This document shows, piece by piece, positions 43,480 through 55,850 of a stretch of DNA of 64,000 nt (position 1 is the first letter of the stretch; each line of letters starts with the position of its first letter). The notes under the pieces are model-generated. The model saw only the letters and a program-made list of their open reading frames with translations. It searched no databases and was not told the DNA's origin. Source of the stretch: Beroe forskalii (Eukaryota > Ctenophora > Nuda > Beroida > Beroidae); NCBI GenBank assembly GCA_011033025.1, contig WFMF01000107.1, positions 407,889-471,888 on the forward strand, read 5' to 3'. Both the position numbers and the translations under genes were made by a program.

Positions 43480-44300
43480 ACTGCTGCAATGGTACCAGTT
43501 GACATGTCATTGCTTCATCTTAGATTTCCTGTGATTCCACCTTCAATCTCTCTCATCTCAGCTTTTCACTCTTTCCGCTTTCTGCTCTTTGTTTTTCCAG
43601 CCTTGTCTGCTCTTTTCATCGTCTGAATCCTCATCACTTAGGGCCTGGATGTTGTCTAAGTGTCCCACTCAGTTTGGATCCCAGATGGCTGAGTGGAAAA
43701 GAGGGGGTGTTTCCGACTTGCGCTGGTAGTGATCCAGCCACCTGCTACATATGTGTGGGAAGCAGGTGCCTCTCCGATGCTCACCTGGCTGCGTACCGAT
43801 TTGGGCTTAACTGTGTCCCATGCGTGGGGCATGCGTAGGCCGGGGGACAACATCAACCCTATCCATTTCTTCTTTTCTAATTCTCCTTCTCCAGGTCTTC
43901 GTGAGTTCTTGTTGCTTTGCTCTTCCTGCACGATTACTCCTGTTACTTCAGCTCTTCTCATCAGTTCCTTTTTCCCTTCGGCATCAGTTCTTTTCTCTCT
44001 TCGGCATCTCTCTCTGTTGGCTCTTTGGTCTGTACGTGCCCACATTACGATCCCCAATCTCATCTAGTCACCATTATCCTTCTATTGGCCCCTTTTTTTG
44101 TATGCTTTCGTCTGCTCCCTCGAATCAGTACGCTGATGACTTTTCACCAAATCAACTCCAATCACCAAAATACATAACCAAATCACACTATCATCCCCGA
44201 TTAACATAATATTACAGACTTGTGTGCGATTTGAATGACATTGCTTTTGTCACAAATTATATTTTAAAATTCTTGTAAAATTCTTGTAAAAATTCTTGCT
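43480..44300. mobile_element. Insertion of about 820 bp present only in the right arm
   Basis: The left arm runs GTGTGCTAGC straight into ACAGGTTAGATCC, whereas the right arm has about 820 extra bases between these. The insert is pyrimidine-rich, with short overlapping frames on both strands and no recognisable domain. TGGCTGAGTGG at 43688 resembles a tRNA A box, but no convincing B box follows, so a SINE origin is only a possibility. Confidence 0.5.
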
Positions 44301-44304
44301 AGCA

Positions 44305-45215
44305 CACCTGGTACCAAACGCTAATCAGTGTACCTCGAACGAGTACCTGGCAGCTAAACAAACTGGTATCTAGTGAGGTAAGGGTGGTACTGGTCTGTAC
44401 CTGGAAGCTAAACAAACTGGTATCTAGTGAGGTAAGGGTGGTACTGGTGTGTACCTGGAAGCTAAACAAACTGGTACCTGGGGGTGGTAAGGGTGCTACT
44501 GGTGTGTACCTGGAAGCTAAACAAACTGGTACCTCGGGTGGTAAGGGTTTTACTGGTGTGTACCTGGCAGCTAAACAAACTGGTACCTGGGGGTGGTAAG
44601 GGTGGTACTGGTGTGTACCTGGCAGCTAAACAAACTGGTACCTGGGGGTGGTAAGGGTGGTACTGGTGTGCACCTGGCAGCTAAACAAATTGGTACCTGG
44701 GGGTGTTAAGGGTGCTACTGGTGTGTACCTGGCAGTTAAACAAACTGGTACCTGGGGCTGGTAAGGGTGGTACTGGTGTGTACCTGGCAGATAAACAAAC
44801 TGGTACACGGGGGTGGTAATGGTGCTACTGGTGTGTACCTGGCAGCTTAACAAACTGGTACCTGGGGGTGTTAAGGGTGCTAGTGGTGTGTACCTGGCAG
44901 CTAAACAAACTGGTACCTGGGGGTGGTAAGGGTGCTAGTGGTGTGTACCTGGCAGCTACACGAACTGGTACCTGGGGGTGGTAAGGGTGGTACTGGTGTG
45001 TACCTGGCAGCTAAACAAACTGGTACCTGGGGCTGGTAAGGGTGCTAGTGGTGTGTACCTGGCAGCTAAACAAACTGGTACCTGGGGGTGTTAAGGGTGC
45101 TAGTGGTGTGTACCTGGCAGCTAAACAAACTGGTACCTGGGGTGTTAAGGGTGCTACTGGTGTGTACCTGGCAGCTATATGAACTGGTACCTGGGGGTGG
45201 TAAGGGTGGTACTGG
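44305..45215 (-). repeat. Exon 8 donor array, right arm (about 17 units)
   Basis: Counterpart of 12590-15110, with the same 53-bp unit on the minus strand. Confidence 0.95.
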
Positions 45216-48200
45216 CGCTGCTGGTCGGCTCCCTGATCCTTGGTCCGGTGAAATCTCCACCACAGCGTACTTCTGAGCCTGCATCAGCTCAGGGAGCGGA
45301 TACTGGTGACCTGAAAAAGGGGGGAGGGTTTAAAGGCGAGTAGTGGTGACCTGGCACCACACCCCCCTCCACCAAAGTGGGACTCACCTGGCACCACACC
45401 CCCTCCACCAAAGTGGGACTCACCTGGCACCACACCCCCTCCACCAAAGTGGGGGGCTCACCTGGCACCACACCCCTCCACCAAAGTGGGACTCACCTGG
45501 CACCACACCCCTCCACCAAAGTGGGGACCTGGCACCACACCCCCTCCACCAAAGTGGGACTCCACACCTCCACCAAAGTGGGACTCACCTGGCACCACAC
45601 CCCCCCTCCACCAAAGTGGGACTCACCTGGCACCACATCCCTCCACCAAAGTGGGACTCACCTGGCACCACACCCTCCACCAAAGTGGGACCTCACCTGG
45701 CACCACACCCCTCCACCAAAGTGGGGCACCACACCCTCCACCAAAGTGGGACTCACCTGGCACCACACCCCTCCACCAAAGTTGGACTCACCTGGCACCA
45801 CACCCCCTCCACCAAAGTGGGACTCACCTGGCACCACACCCCCTCCACCAAAGTGGGACTCACCTGGCACCACACCCCTCCACCAAAGTGGGACCACCTG
45901 GCACCACCAAAGTGGGACTCACCTGGCACCACATCCCCTCCACCAAAGTGGGACTCACCTGGCACCACACCCCTCCACCAAAGTGGGGCTCACCTGGCAC
46001 CACACCCCAAAGTCCACCTGGCACCCCCCCTACACCAAAGTGGGACTCACCTGGCACCACACCCCCTCCACCAAAGTGGGACTCACCTGGCACCACACCC
46101 CCTCCACCAAAGTGGGACCTACCTGGCACCACACCCCTCCACCAAAGTGGGGACCTGGCACCACACCCCCCCCCAAAGTGGGACTCACCTGCACCCCCTC
46201 CACCAAAGTGGGACTCACCTGGCACCACACCCCCCTCCACCAAAGTTGGACTCACCTGGCACCACACCCCCTCCACCAAAAGTGGGACTCACCTGGCACC
46301 ACACCCCCTCCACCAAAGTGGGACTCACCTGGCACCACACCCCCTCCACCAAAGTGGTACCACCTGGCACCACACACCCCTCCACCAAAGTGGGACTCAC
46401 CTGGCACCACACCCCTCCACCAAAGTGGGACTCACCTGGCACCACACCCCTCCACCAAAGTGGGGACTCACCTGGCACCACACCCCCCTCCACCAAAGTG
46501 GGACCTGGCACCACACCCCCTCCACCAAAGTGGGACTCACCTGGCACCACACCCCCCTCCACCAAAGTGGGACTCACCTGGCACCACACCCCCCTCCACC
46601 AAAGAGGGACTCACCTGGCACCACACCCCCTCCACCAAAGTGGTACTCACCTGGCATCACACCCCCCTCCACCAAAGTGGGACTCACCTGGCACCACACC
46701 CCCCTCCACCAAAGTGGGACTCACCTGGCACCACACCCCCTCCACCAAAGTGGTACTCACCTGGCATCACACCCCCCTCCACCAAAGTGGGACTCACCTG
46801 GCACCACACCCCCTCCACCAAAGTACCACCTGGCATCACACCCCTCCACCAAAGTGGGACTCACCTGGCACCACCCCCCTCCACCAAAGTGGGACTCACC
46901 TGGCACCACACCCCCCTCCCCCACCAAAGTGGGACTCACCCAACCACACCCCTCCACCAAAGTGGGACTCACCTGGCACCACACCCCCTCCACCAAAGGA
47001 CTCACCTGGCACCACACCCCTCCACCAAAGTGGGACTCACCTGGCACCACACCCCCTCCACCAAAGTGGGACTCACCTGGCACCACACCCTCCACCAAAG
47101 TGGTACCACCTGGCACCACACCCCTCCACCAAAGTGGGACTCACCTGGCACCACACCCCTCCACCAAAGTGGGACTCACCTGGCACCACACCCCCTCCCC
47201 TCACCTGGCACCACACCCCTCCACCAAAGTGGGACTCACCTGGCACCACCCCTCCACCAAAGTGGGACTCACCTGGCACCACCCCCCTCCACCAAAGTGG
47301 GACTCACCTGGCACCACACCCCCTCCACCAAAGAGGGACTCACCTGGCACCACACCCCCTCCACCAAAGTGGTACTCACCTGGCATCACACCCCCCTCCA
47401 CCAAAGTGGGACTCACCTGGCACCACACCCCCTCCACCAAAGTGGGACTCACCTGGCACCACACACCCTCCACCAAAGTGGGACTCACCTGGCACCACAC
47501 CCCCTCCACCAAAGTGGGACTCACCTGGCACCACACCCCCTCCACCAAAGTGGGACTCACCTGGCACCACACCCCCCTCCACCAAAGTGGGACTCACCTG
47601 GCACCACACCCCTCCACCAAAGTGGGACTCACCTGGCACCACACCCTCCACCTAAGTGGGACTCACCTGGCACCACACCCCCCTCCACCAAAGTGGGACT
47701 CACCTGGCACCCCCTCCACCAAAGTGGGACACACCTGGCACCCCCTCCACCAAAGTAGGACTCACCTGGCACCACACCCCCCTCCACCAAAGTGGGACTC
47801 ACCTGGCACCACACCCCCCTCCACCAAAGTGGGACTCACCTGGCACCACACCCCCCTCCACCAAAGTGGGACTCATCACAGGAAAGCCGGCTGCGTCCCG
47901 GGGGCTCAGCTGGAACACGGGATTATCCAATCCCGGCGGGATCGCCTGAACAGAAACGTAGTACGGCGCAAGGAACAGCATATTTCAATCGTTGTCAAGG
48001 TAACAAACATGCTATTAGGGCTCGCAATGAAATGAAGTCGAAGTGGGCAAAGTCGGCAGTGTAAAGTGAGACTTACCCCCGGACTGGTGTTGTCTGAGTT
48101 GTTCATGTCAGTCGAGTTGGAGTAGAGGGGTGCGAAGGTGGGGCTAGTCAGGAAACTGTCAGAGGAGCCAACTGACACGGAGCGGGCAAACTTACGGCTG

Positions 48201-51200
48201 CGGAGAGAGTTGCTTATTAGGTTAATTGGGTTTAGATCTGAGAGAGTTGCTAATTAGGCTAATTGGGTTTAGGTCAGATAAGGAAAATTACTGCTGGTTT
48301 AATTACACTAGTAGCTCACTAGGCTATTCGGGTTGAGGTCGCTAGACGCTAAAAGAGAGCTGCTGATAAGGTTAATTAGGTTGAGGTCGGTAGATGAGAG
48401 CTGCTAATAAGGTTTATTGGGTTTAGGTAGAAGAGAGCTAATAATAAGGTTAATTAGGTTGAGGTCGGTAGATGAGAGCTGCTAATAAGGTTTATTGGGT
48501 TTAGGTAGAAGAGAGCTAATAATAAGGTTAATTAGGTTGAGGTCGGTAGATGAGAGCTGCTAATAAGGTTTATTGGGTTTAGGTAGAAGAGAGCTAATAA
48601 TAAGGTTAATTAGGTTGAGGTCGGTAGATGAGAGCTGCTAATAATGTTAATTGGGTTTAGGTAATACGCTGCCGACCTGCTGTAATTATTGCCGTTCCTC
48701 TTGTTCTTATCCATGTCGAGGTAGCTGGGGTTCTCCATGAGCGCGGTGAGTTGGTGGTCTCTCTGTGAGACTTGCTCGTCTCTAGCGCCTCTAAAAGGGT
48801 TCAATGAGGGGAGTTTAGAAGGTCAGAAGGTGGTCTATAAACTCATCATGTCATGGTGATTTTAATCATCTGATTACATCATTGGTTGAATGTATCGCAC
48901 TTCTATGGAGAAAGTACTTACCAAACAGGAGAAAGTACTAACCAAACAGGAGAAAGTACTAACCAAACAGGAGAAAGTACTAACCAAACAGGAGAAAGTA
49001 CTAACCAAACAGGAGAAAGTACTAACCAAACAGGAGAAAGTACTAACCAAACAGGAGAAAGTACTAACCAAACAGGAATAAGATTTAGAAAGTGTTATCC
49101 AATCAGTAGAAAGTATGGAGAAAGTATTAACCAATCAATGGGCCATTAAAAGATACGTAAGCAATGACTCACATGTTCATGCCGTAGAACCCGGAAGAGA
49201 TAGAGTCAAAGCTGTGCATCCTCGTGGCAGGCCTCTTGTTCATCTTTATAACCTGGGTATCGATTAGTGCAGCCCGATTATGTGTGCGAAATCAGGGTGA
49301 ATAGGGGCTCCTAGACCACCCCCCTCCTTTAGGGGGCAATGTCTCACCTGGTCCATAAGATCCTTGACCCCCCTTAGGGGGCAATGTCTCACCTGGTCCA
49401 TGAGCTCCTTGACCCCCCTTAGGGGGCAATGTCTCACCTGGTCCATGAGCTCCTTGACCCCCCTTAGGGGGCAATGTCTCACCTGGTCCATGAGCTCCTT
49501 GACCCCCCTTAGGGGGCAATGTCTCACCTGGTCCATGAGCTCCTTGACCCCCCCCCTTAGGGGGCAATGTCTCACCCCCACACCCTCCTTTAGGGGGCAA
49601 TGTCTCACCTGGTCCATAAGATCCTTGACCCCCCTTAGGGGGCAATGTCTCACCTGGTCCATGAGATCCTTGACCCCCCCCCCCCTTAGGGGGCAATGTC
49701 TCACCTGGTCCATAAGATCCTTGACCCCCCTTAGGGGGCAATGTCTCACCTGGTCCATGAGATCCTTGACCCCCCCACACCCCCCTTAGGGGGCAATGTC
49801 TCACCTGGTCCATGAGATCCTTGACCCCCCCCTTAGGGGGCAATGTCTCACCTGGTCCATGAGCTCCTTGACCCCCCCTAGGGGGCAACATCTCACCCCC
49901 AATGACCCCCCCCCCCTTAGGGGGCAATGTCTCACCTGGTCCATGAGCTCCTTGACCCCCCCCCCCTTAGGGGGCAATGTCTCACCTGGTCCATGAGCTC
50001 CTTGACCCCCTTAGGGGCAATGTCTCACCTGGTCCATGAGCTCCTTGACCCCCCCCTTAGGGGCAATGTCTCACCCCCACACCCTCCTTTAGGGGGCAAT
50101 GTCTCACCTGGTCCATAAGATCCTTGACCCCCCTTAGGGGGCAATGTCTCACCTGGTCCATGAGATCCTTGACCCCCCTTAGGGGGCAATGTCTCACCTG
50201 GTCCATGAGATCCTTGACCCCCATTACCCCCCTTAGGGGCAATGTCTCACCTGGTCCATGAGATCCTTGACCCCCCTTAGGGGGCAATGTCTCACCTGGT
50301 CCATAAGATCCTTGACCCCCCTTAGGGGGCAATGTCTCACCTGGTCCATGAGATCCTTGACCCCCCCACACCCCCCTTAGGGGGCAATGTCTCACCTGGT
50401 CCATGAGATCCTTGACCCCCCCCCCCCCTTAGGGGGCAATGTCTCACCTGGTCCATGAGCTCCTTGACCCCCCCTGGGGGGCAACATCTCACCCCCAATG
50501 ACCCCCCCTTAGGGGCAATGTCTCACCCCCTAGGGGGCAACATCTCACCCCACACCCCCCCTAGGGGGCAACATCTCACCCCCAATGACCCCCCCCCCCT
50601 TAGGGGGCAATGTCTCACCCCCCTAGGGGGGGCAACATCTCACCCCCACACTCCCCTTAGGGGGCAACATCTCACCCCCACACCCCCCTTAGGGGGCAAT
50701 GTCTCACCTGGTCCATGAGATCCGTGACCCCCCTTAGGGGGCAATGTCTCACCTGGTCCATGAGCTCCTTGACCCCCCCCCTTAGGGGGCAATGTCTCAC
50801 CTGGTCCATGAGCTCCTTGACCCCCCTTAGGGGGCAATGTCTCACCTGGTCCATGAGATCCTTGACCCCCCCCCCTAGGGGGCAATGCCTCACCTGGTCC
50901 ATGAGCTCCTTGACCCCCCTTAGGGGGGCAATGTCTCACCCCCCCCCCTAGGGGGGCAACATCTCACCCCCACACCCCCTAGGGGGCAACATCTCACCCC
51001 CCTTAGGGGGCAATGTCTCACCCCCCTAGGGGGGCAACATCTCACCCCCCACACCCCCCTTAGGGGGCAATGTTTCACCTGGTCCATGAGATCCGTGACC
51101 CCCCCCTTAGGGGGCAATGTCTCACCTGGTCCATGAGCTCCTTGACCCCCCCCCCCCTTAGGGGGCAATGTCTCACCTGGTCCATGAGCTCCTTGACCCC

Positions 51201-52811
51201 CCTTAGGGGGCAATGTCTCACCTGGTCCATGAGATCCTTGACCCCCCCCCCTTAGGGGGCAATGTCTCACCTGGTCCATGAGCTCCTTGACCCCCCTTAG
51301 GGGGCAATGTCTCACCTGGTCCATGAGATCCTCGACCCCCCCCCCTAGGGGGCAATGCCTCACCTGGTCCATGAGCTCCTTGACCCCCCCCCTTAGGGGG
51401 CAATGTCTCACCCCCCCCCCCCCCCTAGGGGGGCAACATCTCACCCCCACACCCCCTAGGGGGCAACATCTCACCCCCCCCTTAGGGGGCAATGTCTCAC
51501 CCCCCCCCCCTAGGGGGGCAACATCTCACCCCCACACCCCCTAGGGGGCAACATCTCACCCCCCCCCCCCCCTTAGGGGGCAATGTCTCACCCCCCCCCC
51601 TAGGGGGGCAACATCTCACCCCCCACACCCCCCTTAGGGGGCAACATCTCACCCCCCCTTAGGGGGCAATGTCTCACCCCCCTAGGGGGGCAACATCTCA
51701 CCCCCACACCCCCCTTAGGGGGCAATGTCTCACCTGGTCCATGAGCTCCTTGACGACTGGTGCCTCCTTTAGTTTGAAGTGTATTTCCTGCGTAGCTACA
51801 GAGGGGCCGCCCATTCTGATAGATAGCACGTTCTCATGACAACCGTAACTCTTTATCTCCTGAAAATAACACATTCTAACAGCAAATTCTCAGATTATTG
51901 GATCTGTAAGTTGAAAAGGCACCAGCTAAAATGCCGTTGATACTATACCTATCGTGGCAACTGTAGTCGTAGAGTTGCCACGATAGGTATAGTATCAACG
52001 GCATTTGAGCAATTAGCTCGAATGCCGTAACTCCGCGATACAATTCGGAAAAAAGCAATGATTCTAACCTTCAGAGGATATGTCTCTTTTTGGATGACTT
52101 TCCCGTCCTTTTCTCTGACTTGCTTAGGTAGGAGGAACTGAATTTCATACATCGTCACCATAATGTTACCTGAAAATTGGGGTTTCATAATTCATATATC
52201 CACTTGATTTACTTACTATACAGCGAAGACTCTAAGGATCTAAAGCAAATATTTCCAGAGGAGCCAGGATGAAAAAGTGAAAAATTTGCAAAAAGGGACG
52301 GTTTTCCAATCTGGGACATCCGTGTTCACTTCCACTGCCTGTCACTGTTCTCCCCCTTAACTCCTTATAAGGGTACACAATACACATCATGTGCATCGAT
52401 CATTGAAGGGATTGATAAAGACGCGCATTTTATAGTGCGCGCAATTCAATTTCATAGAATTTTTGTCGACAGTTTTTAAATGCGCTTTTATCGATCAGTC
52501 CATGTGCATGCATTAGCGAGGGTTCCAGTCTGCCAAAAGGCGTTCCACCAGCGTCCTTGACTCGTAAGCACATTGACTATCAGTAAAGTAATTTGTAGGC
52601 AGTCACATTTGTAATTTGTAGGCAGTCACATCAATTAATAATAATAATAACGAATCACTCATTTATAATTGCTAATCGATAGAATAACCATCAATCAATA
52701 TTAAGCAATTAATATTAAGTAATTACCTTTGTATTTAACATTTCCTTTAGCATCAATCCGCTTCGCTTTGAAAGAGCTCCCATGAGAAATAGAGTTAGTG
52801 CCTTCCGCCAT
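45191..52811 (-). CDS. IRS-type PTB adaptor, FRS2/DOK-like (right copy), 3' end open
   Basis: Same eight-exon structure on the minus strand: 52811-52727, 52169-52069, 51859-51734, 49252-49173, 48790-48677, 48197-48077, 47945-47840, 45310-45191, with lengths and phases identical to the left copy. Exon 1 differs at six of 85 bases and all six are synonymous. Later exons carry a few replacements (MNNSDN for MSNPDN in exon 6, AAGF for ATGF in exon 7, MQAQ for MQTQ in exon 8). This pattern suggests both copies have been kept under protein-level constraint. Intron 2 is 209 bp here but 5.8 kb in the left copy because of the foldback insertion and the 60-bp array. As in the left copy, no terminal exon beyond exon 8 could be identified. 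Confidence 0.72.
45345..47880 (-). repeat. Exon 7 donor array, right arm
   Basis: Counterpart of 9610-12465, read on the minus strand. Many units are truncated (donor or GTCCCAC portion missing), unlike the regular left array. This is either decay or consensus error. Confidence 0.96.
48200..48675 (-). repeat. Intron 5 acceptor-side repeat array, right arm
   Basis: Degenerate units of about 33-35 bp (GGTTAATTAGGTTGAGGTCGG, AGAGAGCTGCTAATAA). On the minus strand they carry AG-ending pyrimidine tracts like the real exon 6 acceptor, and the array lies directly against that acceptor. The left arm has a shorter version at 9060-9300. Confidence 0.8.
48900..49135 (+). repeat. 21-bp minisatellite in intron 4, right arm
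   Basis: About eight near-identical units of GAGAAAGTACTAACCAAACAG, the expanded counterpart of the degenerate units at 8750-8850. Confidence 0.95.
49318..51760 (-). repeat. Exon 3 donor array, right arm (about 2.4 kb)
   Basis: More than 30 full units read on the minus strand as GAGCTCATGGACCAG|GTGAGACATTG plus a C/G-rich hairpin CCCCCTAAGGGGGG, mixed with shorter units. Each full unit copies the last 15-16 bases of exon 3 and its 5' splice site. Exon 3 itself ends at 51734. Confidence 0.93.
51928..52006. repeat. Hairpin in adaptor intron 2, right arm only
   Basis: AATGCCGTTGATACTATACC through TGGCAACT is followed after about 8 bases by its exact complement. The left arm has one copy (2570-2602), followed by about 90 bases absent here. 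Confidence 0.9.
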
Positions 52812-52959
52812 AGCGTCACGACTTCAACATTGGTGATAGGAAGGCTGGTAGAGTTTGTTAGGGGGTACAAAGGGGTTTTAGGGGTTTAAAAGGGGTGATT
52901 ATAGGCTACAGGGGGCTGCCAGGGGTTACAAAGGCTTTTAAGTGGCTCTCTCCAAAAAC

Positions 52960-53820
52960 TTCCAAAATTTCAAGATCTGTCCATTGAATTGTTAACAAAA
53001 GAATCAATCGAAACAAGAAATTTAATAACAAGATTAAAGTTTAACAAGATAAAACCATGAAATGTGGTTGACACAGCAATTCAGAAGAAAAATAGTTAAT
53101 TTTGAGTTTTAACATATAACATGACTAAATTGGTAATGAACTTCGATTTTTATGTCACTTAATTCTTGAATCTATAAAATGCATAGACACGCGCCTATCG
53201 GGTCCACTTTGGGATACTGCCCGAGGGCCTAAGCCCGAGGGATGTATCCGGTTTCGCCCGAGCCCGTAGGGCGAGGGTCTAAACCAATATGGACCCGATC
53301 AAGCAAGTGTCTATATATTATCTTATTATAGACCCGCATGAAAACGTCAGAGGGTTCTATAAAGCTATGAAGTGACGCTTATCAGGGAATCATGAAATCA
53401 AGCCTCAGGACTATTGTCAACACAATATCAAAACAATATAAAAGCAATATAAAAATAATATAAAAAACAATATAAAAACAAAGAAACACAGGTTTAGCCG
53501 ATATCCCTTGAAAATGGCAAGGATTTGAAGTATCGAAGTAATATGGCAGCCTTACAGAAGGCTGAAGGAGAGCAGGGGTCTGGGGTTGCAGCCCCCAGAG
53601 CCAGAGGGTCCGAGAAAAATATTTCTCACGGAAATAGGATTTTCATCGCAAATTTTGAAATTCTTCTGCCAGATCCCAACCCCCCTCCCCCCTAATTTTT
53701 TCAATTCCCCTTTTGTCCCAGTCCCCTCAGAGTCAACCCCCAAACCAACCTTACCTGGCCCCTTCACCCCCCACCTTTTTTATTGAGGGGGGTGATGGGA
53801 TGAAGCTATGTTAAATTGGG
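52960..53820 (-). repeat. Interspersed repeat, CCCC-start family (right-arm copy)
   Basis: Mirror copy of 965-1830, carried by the inverted duplication. The hairpin element lies within it at 53171-53331. Confidence 0.7.
53171..53331. mobile_element. Serial-hairpin element (right arm)
   Basis: Mirror copy of 1434-1589 with a few substitutions. The GC-core palindromes are preserved. Confidence 0.6.
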
Positions 53821-54441
53821 GAATATTGTGACAGCAATAATGGAAGTCGGACTGAAAATAACAATATTCTTTTGGAACTGGGAATTTCATACGCTATGCT
53901 TTGAGATTCCTTACAACGGTCAGGAAAGGCAGCGAATACAAATAATCACCACCGTGCTGCTGATGAAACCCACGGGGAAATTTGATTGTGGCGTGGTACT
54001 GGCGTAGTACAGGCGTAGTAGTGGCGTGGTACTGGCGTAGTAGTGGCGTGATACTGGCGTAGTATTGGCGTGGTATTGGCGTGATACTGTCCTTGACGGA
54101 TAGCTCAATTTACCGATTTACCAATATACCAGTAATTGAGAAATAAGAAAAAAGAGAAGCAGTAAGCATAGTCAGTGTGAAAAATAATTTAACAAACACC
54201 ATTCGGAGGAAAGAATCGCTCTCCTAGCAGATCTCTCTTGCGTCTGTAGAGGCGTTACTCAACGACAGATTTCATTTCCCCAGAAGAGGAGGCGCAGTGA
54301 GGAAGTCAACTCTCCACTTTAAGCCGTGATAATGACGTCACTAGGGAGCCCTGATACCTCCATTCAACCCTGCTGCTGTGATGATGTGAGATGTGTGTAA
54401 AAAGTGCGGGTACAGTTACTCAATGTCACCATGACAACTCA

Positions 54442-54595
54442 TCATGTGTACAATGTATATTGTATATACCATACTGTATATCATACTGTATACCATACTG
54501 TATACCATACTGTATATCATACTGTATAGTGTATACCATACTGTATAATATACAGTATGGTATACACTATACAGTATGATATACAGTGTATATCA
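54442..54595. repeat. AT-rich minisatellite (right arm)
   Basis: Units of TATACCATACTG in both orientations, giving a local palindrome around 54530-54572. Counterpart of 79-405. Confidence 0.9.
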
Positions 54596-54899
54596 TATCA
54601 CACTACTATCAAAGTATCAATATCTTACTACTAACCTTACTGTACTTATTGAAAGATGTGCGCAGTGTTCCAGGCAGTGACCGCAGCCCCAGTTCGAGAA
54701 GAGTTCAATTTTTCTACGATGTAAAAATCACTTTTACTGCGATGTTTGTACATGTCTCTGCTGATATTATCAGCACAAGGGTGCTGTTACTCTGTTAGCC
54801 AGTAGCTATCTGTCACTTATTACTAACTCTGAAAATCATTTTTCAGGGATGCAATGACTTCGCTGCAGCCTCATGAAAGTCAAGATACTGAAGCAGCTG

Positions 54900-55560
54900 G
54901 CTTATATTATGTTACCGTCAATTAACCTGCTTCCAATTAACCTATATAGATTAATTAACCTGCTTCCAATTAACCTATAGGTTAATTAACCTGCTTCCAA
55001 TTAACCTATATAGATTAATTAACCTGCTTCCAATTAACCTATATAGATTAATTAACCTGCTTCCAATTAACCTATATAGATTAATTAACCTGCTTCCAAT
55101 TAACCTATATAGATTAATTAACCTGCTTCCAATTAACCTATATAGATTAATTAACCTGCTTCCAATTAACCTATAGGTTAATTAACCTGCTTCCAATTAA
55201 CCTATATAGATTAATTAACCTGCTTCCAATTAACCTATATAGATTAATTAACCTGCTTCCAATTAACCTATATAGATTAATTAACCTGCTTCCAATTAAC
55301 CTATATAGATTAATTAACCTGCTTCCAATTAACCTTTATAGATTAATTAACCTGCTTCCAATTAACCTATATAGATTAATTAACCTGCTTCCAATTAACC
55401 TATATAGATTAATTAACCTGCTTCCAATTAACCTATATAGATTAATTAACCTGCTTCCAATTAACCTATAGGTTAATTTACCTGCTTCCAATTAACCTAT
55501 ATAGATTAATTAACCTGCTTCCAATTAACCTATAGGTTAATTAACCTGCTTCCAATTAAA
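54900..55560. repeat. 33-bp minisatellite, about 20 units
   Basis: Unit AATTAACCTGCTTCCAATTA plus ACCTATATAGATT; some units are shortened to CCTATAGGTT. It lies outside the inverted duplication, with no exon identified next to it. Confidence 0.95.
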
Positions 55561-55734
55561 CTGTGTGCAGTGAGCACATGGATCCAGAAAACTATAAATA
55601 TCACAACATACTGTAACTTGATAAATAACTTTTATTAGAAATTCTATGAAAAGTAAATTGCCCGTACTGTCTTTTACACATATGTGAAACATCATCGGAG
55701 CATCAGTGTATGCCACAGTATTACCAACTGTTAT

Positions 55735-55850
55735 ATAGCAACTATATTGCAACTATATAGCAACTATATAGCAACTATATAGCAACTATATAGCAACTTT
55801 ATAGCAACTATATAGCAACCTGCAACTATATAGCAACTTTATAGCAACTA
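55735..55850. repeat. Short GCAACTATATA array
   Basis: About ten units of AGCAACTATAT, with TTTAT variants. Confidence 0.9.

Larger units (their letters stand above)
41920..54679 (-). repeat. Right arm of the large inverted duplication
   Basis: Reverse complement of 1-16708. It lacks the 2896-7555 foldback element and has only one unit of the 60-bp exon 3 array. It gains a large expansion of the exon 3 donor array (49318-51760), an insertion of about 820 bp at 43480-44300 and a hairpin at 51928-52006. Coding exons differ mostly synonymously, so this is not a trivial assembly copy of the other arm. Confidence 0.93.

Noticed and set aside
43653..44209. Overlapping frames of 86-135 codons on both strands
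   Set aside because: Low-complexity CT-rich insert with no recognisable domain. Frames on both strands overlap, and no splice or start context supports one.
45343..48064. Plus-strand frames of 770-849 codons in the right arm
   Set aside because: Same array on the antisense strand of the right adaptor copy. They even include the complement of exon 7.
49264..51544. Frames of 140-211 codons on both strands (MDQVRHCPLRG, LTWSMSSL)
   Set aside because: Products of the exon 3 donor array in the right arm.
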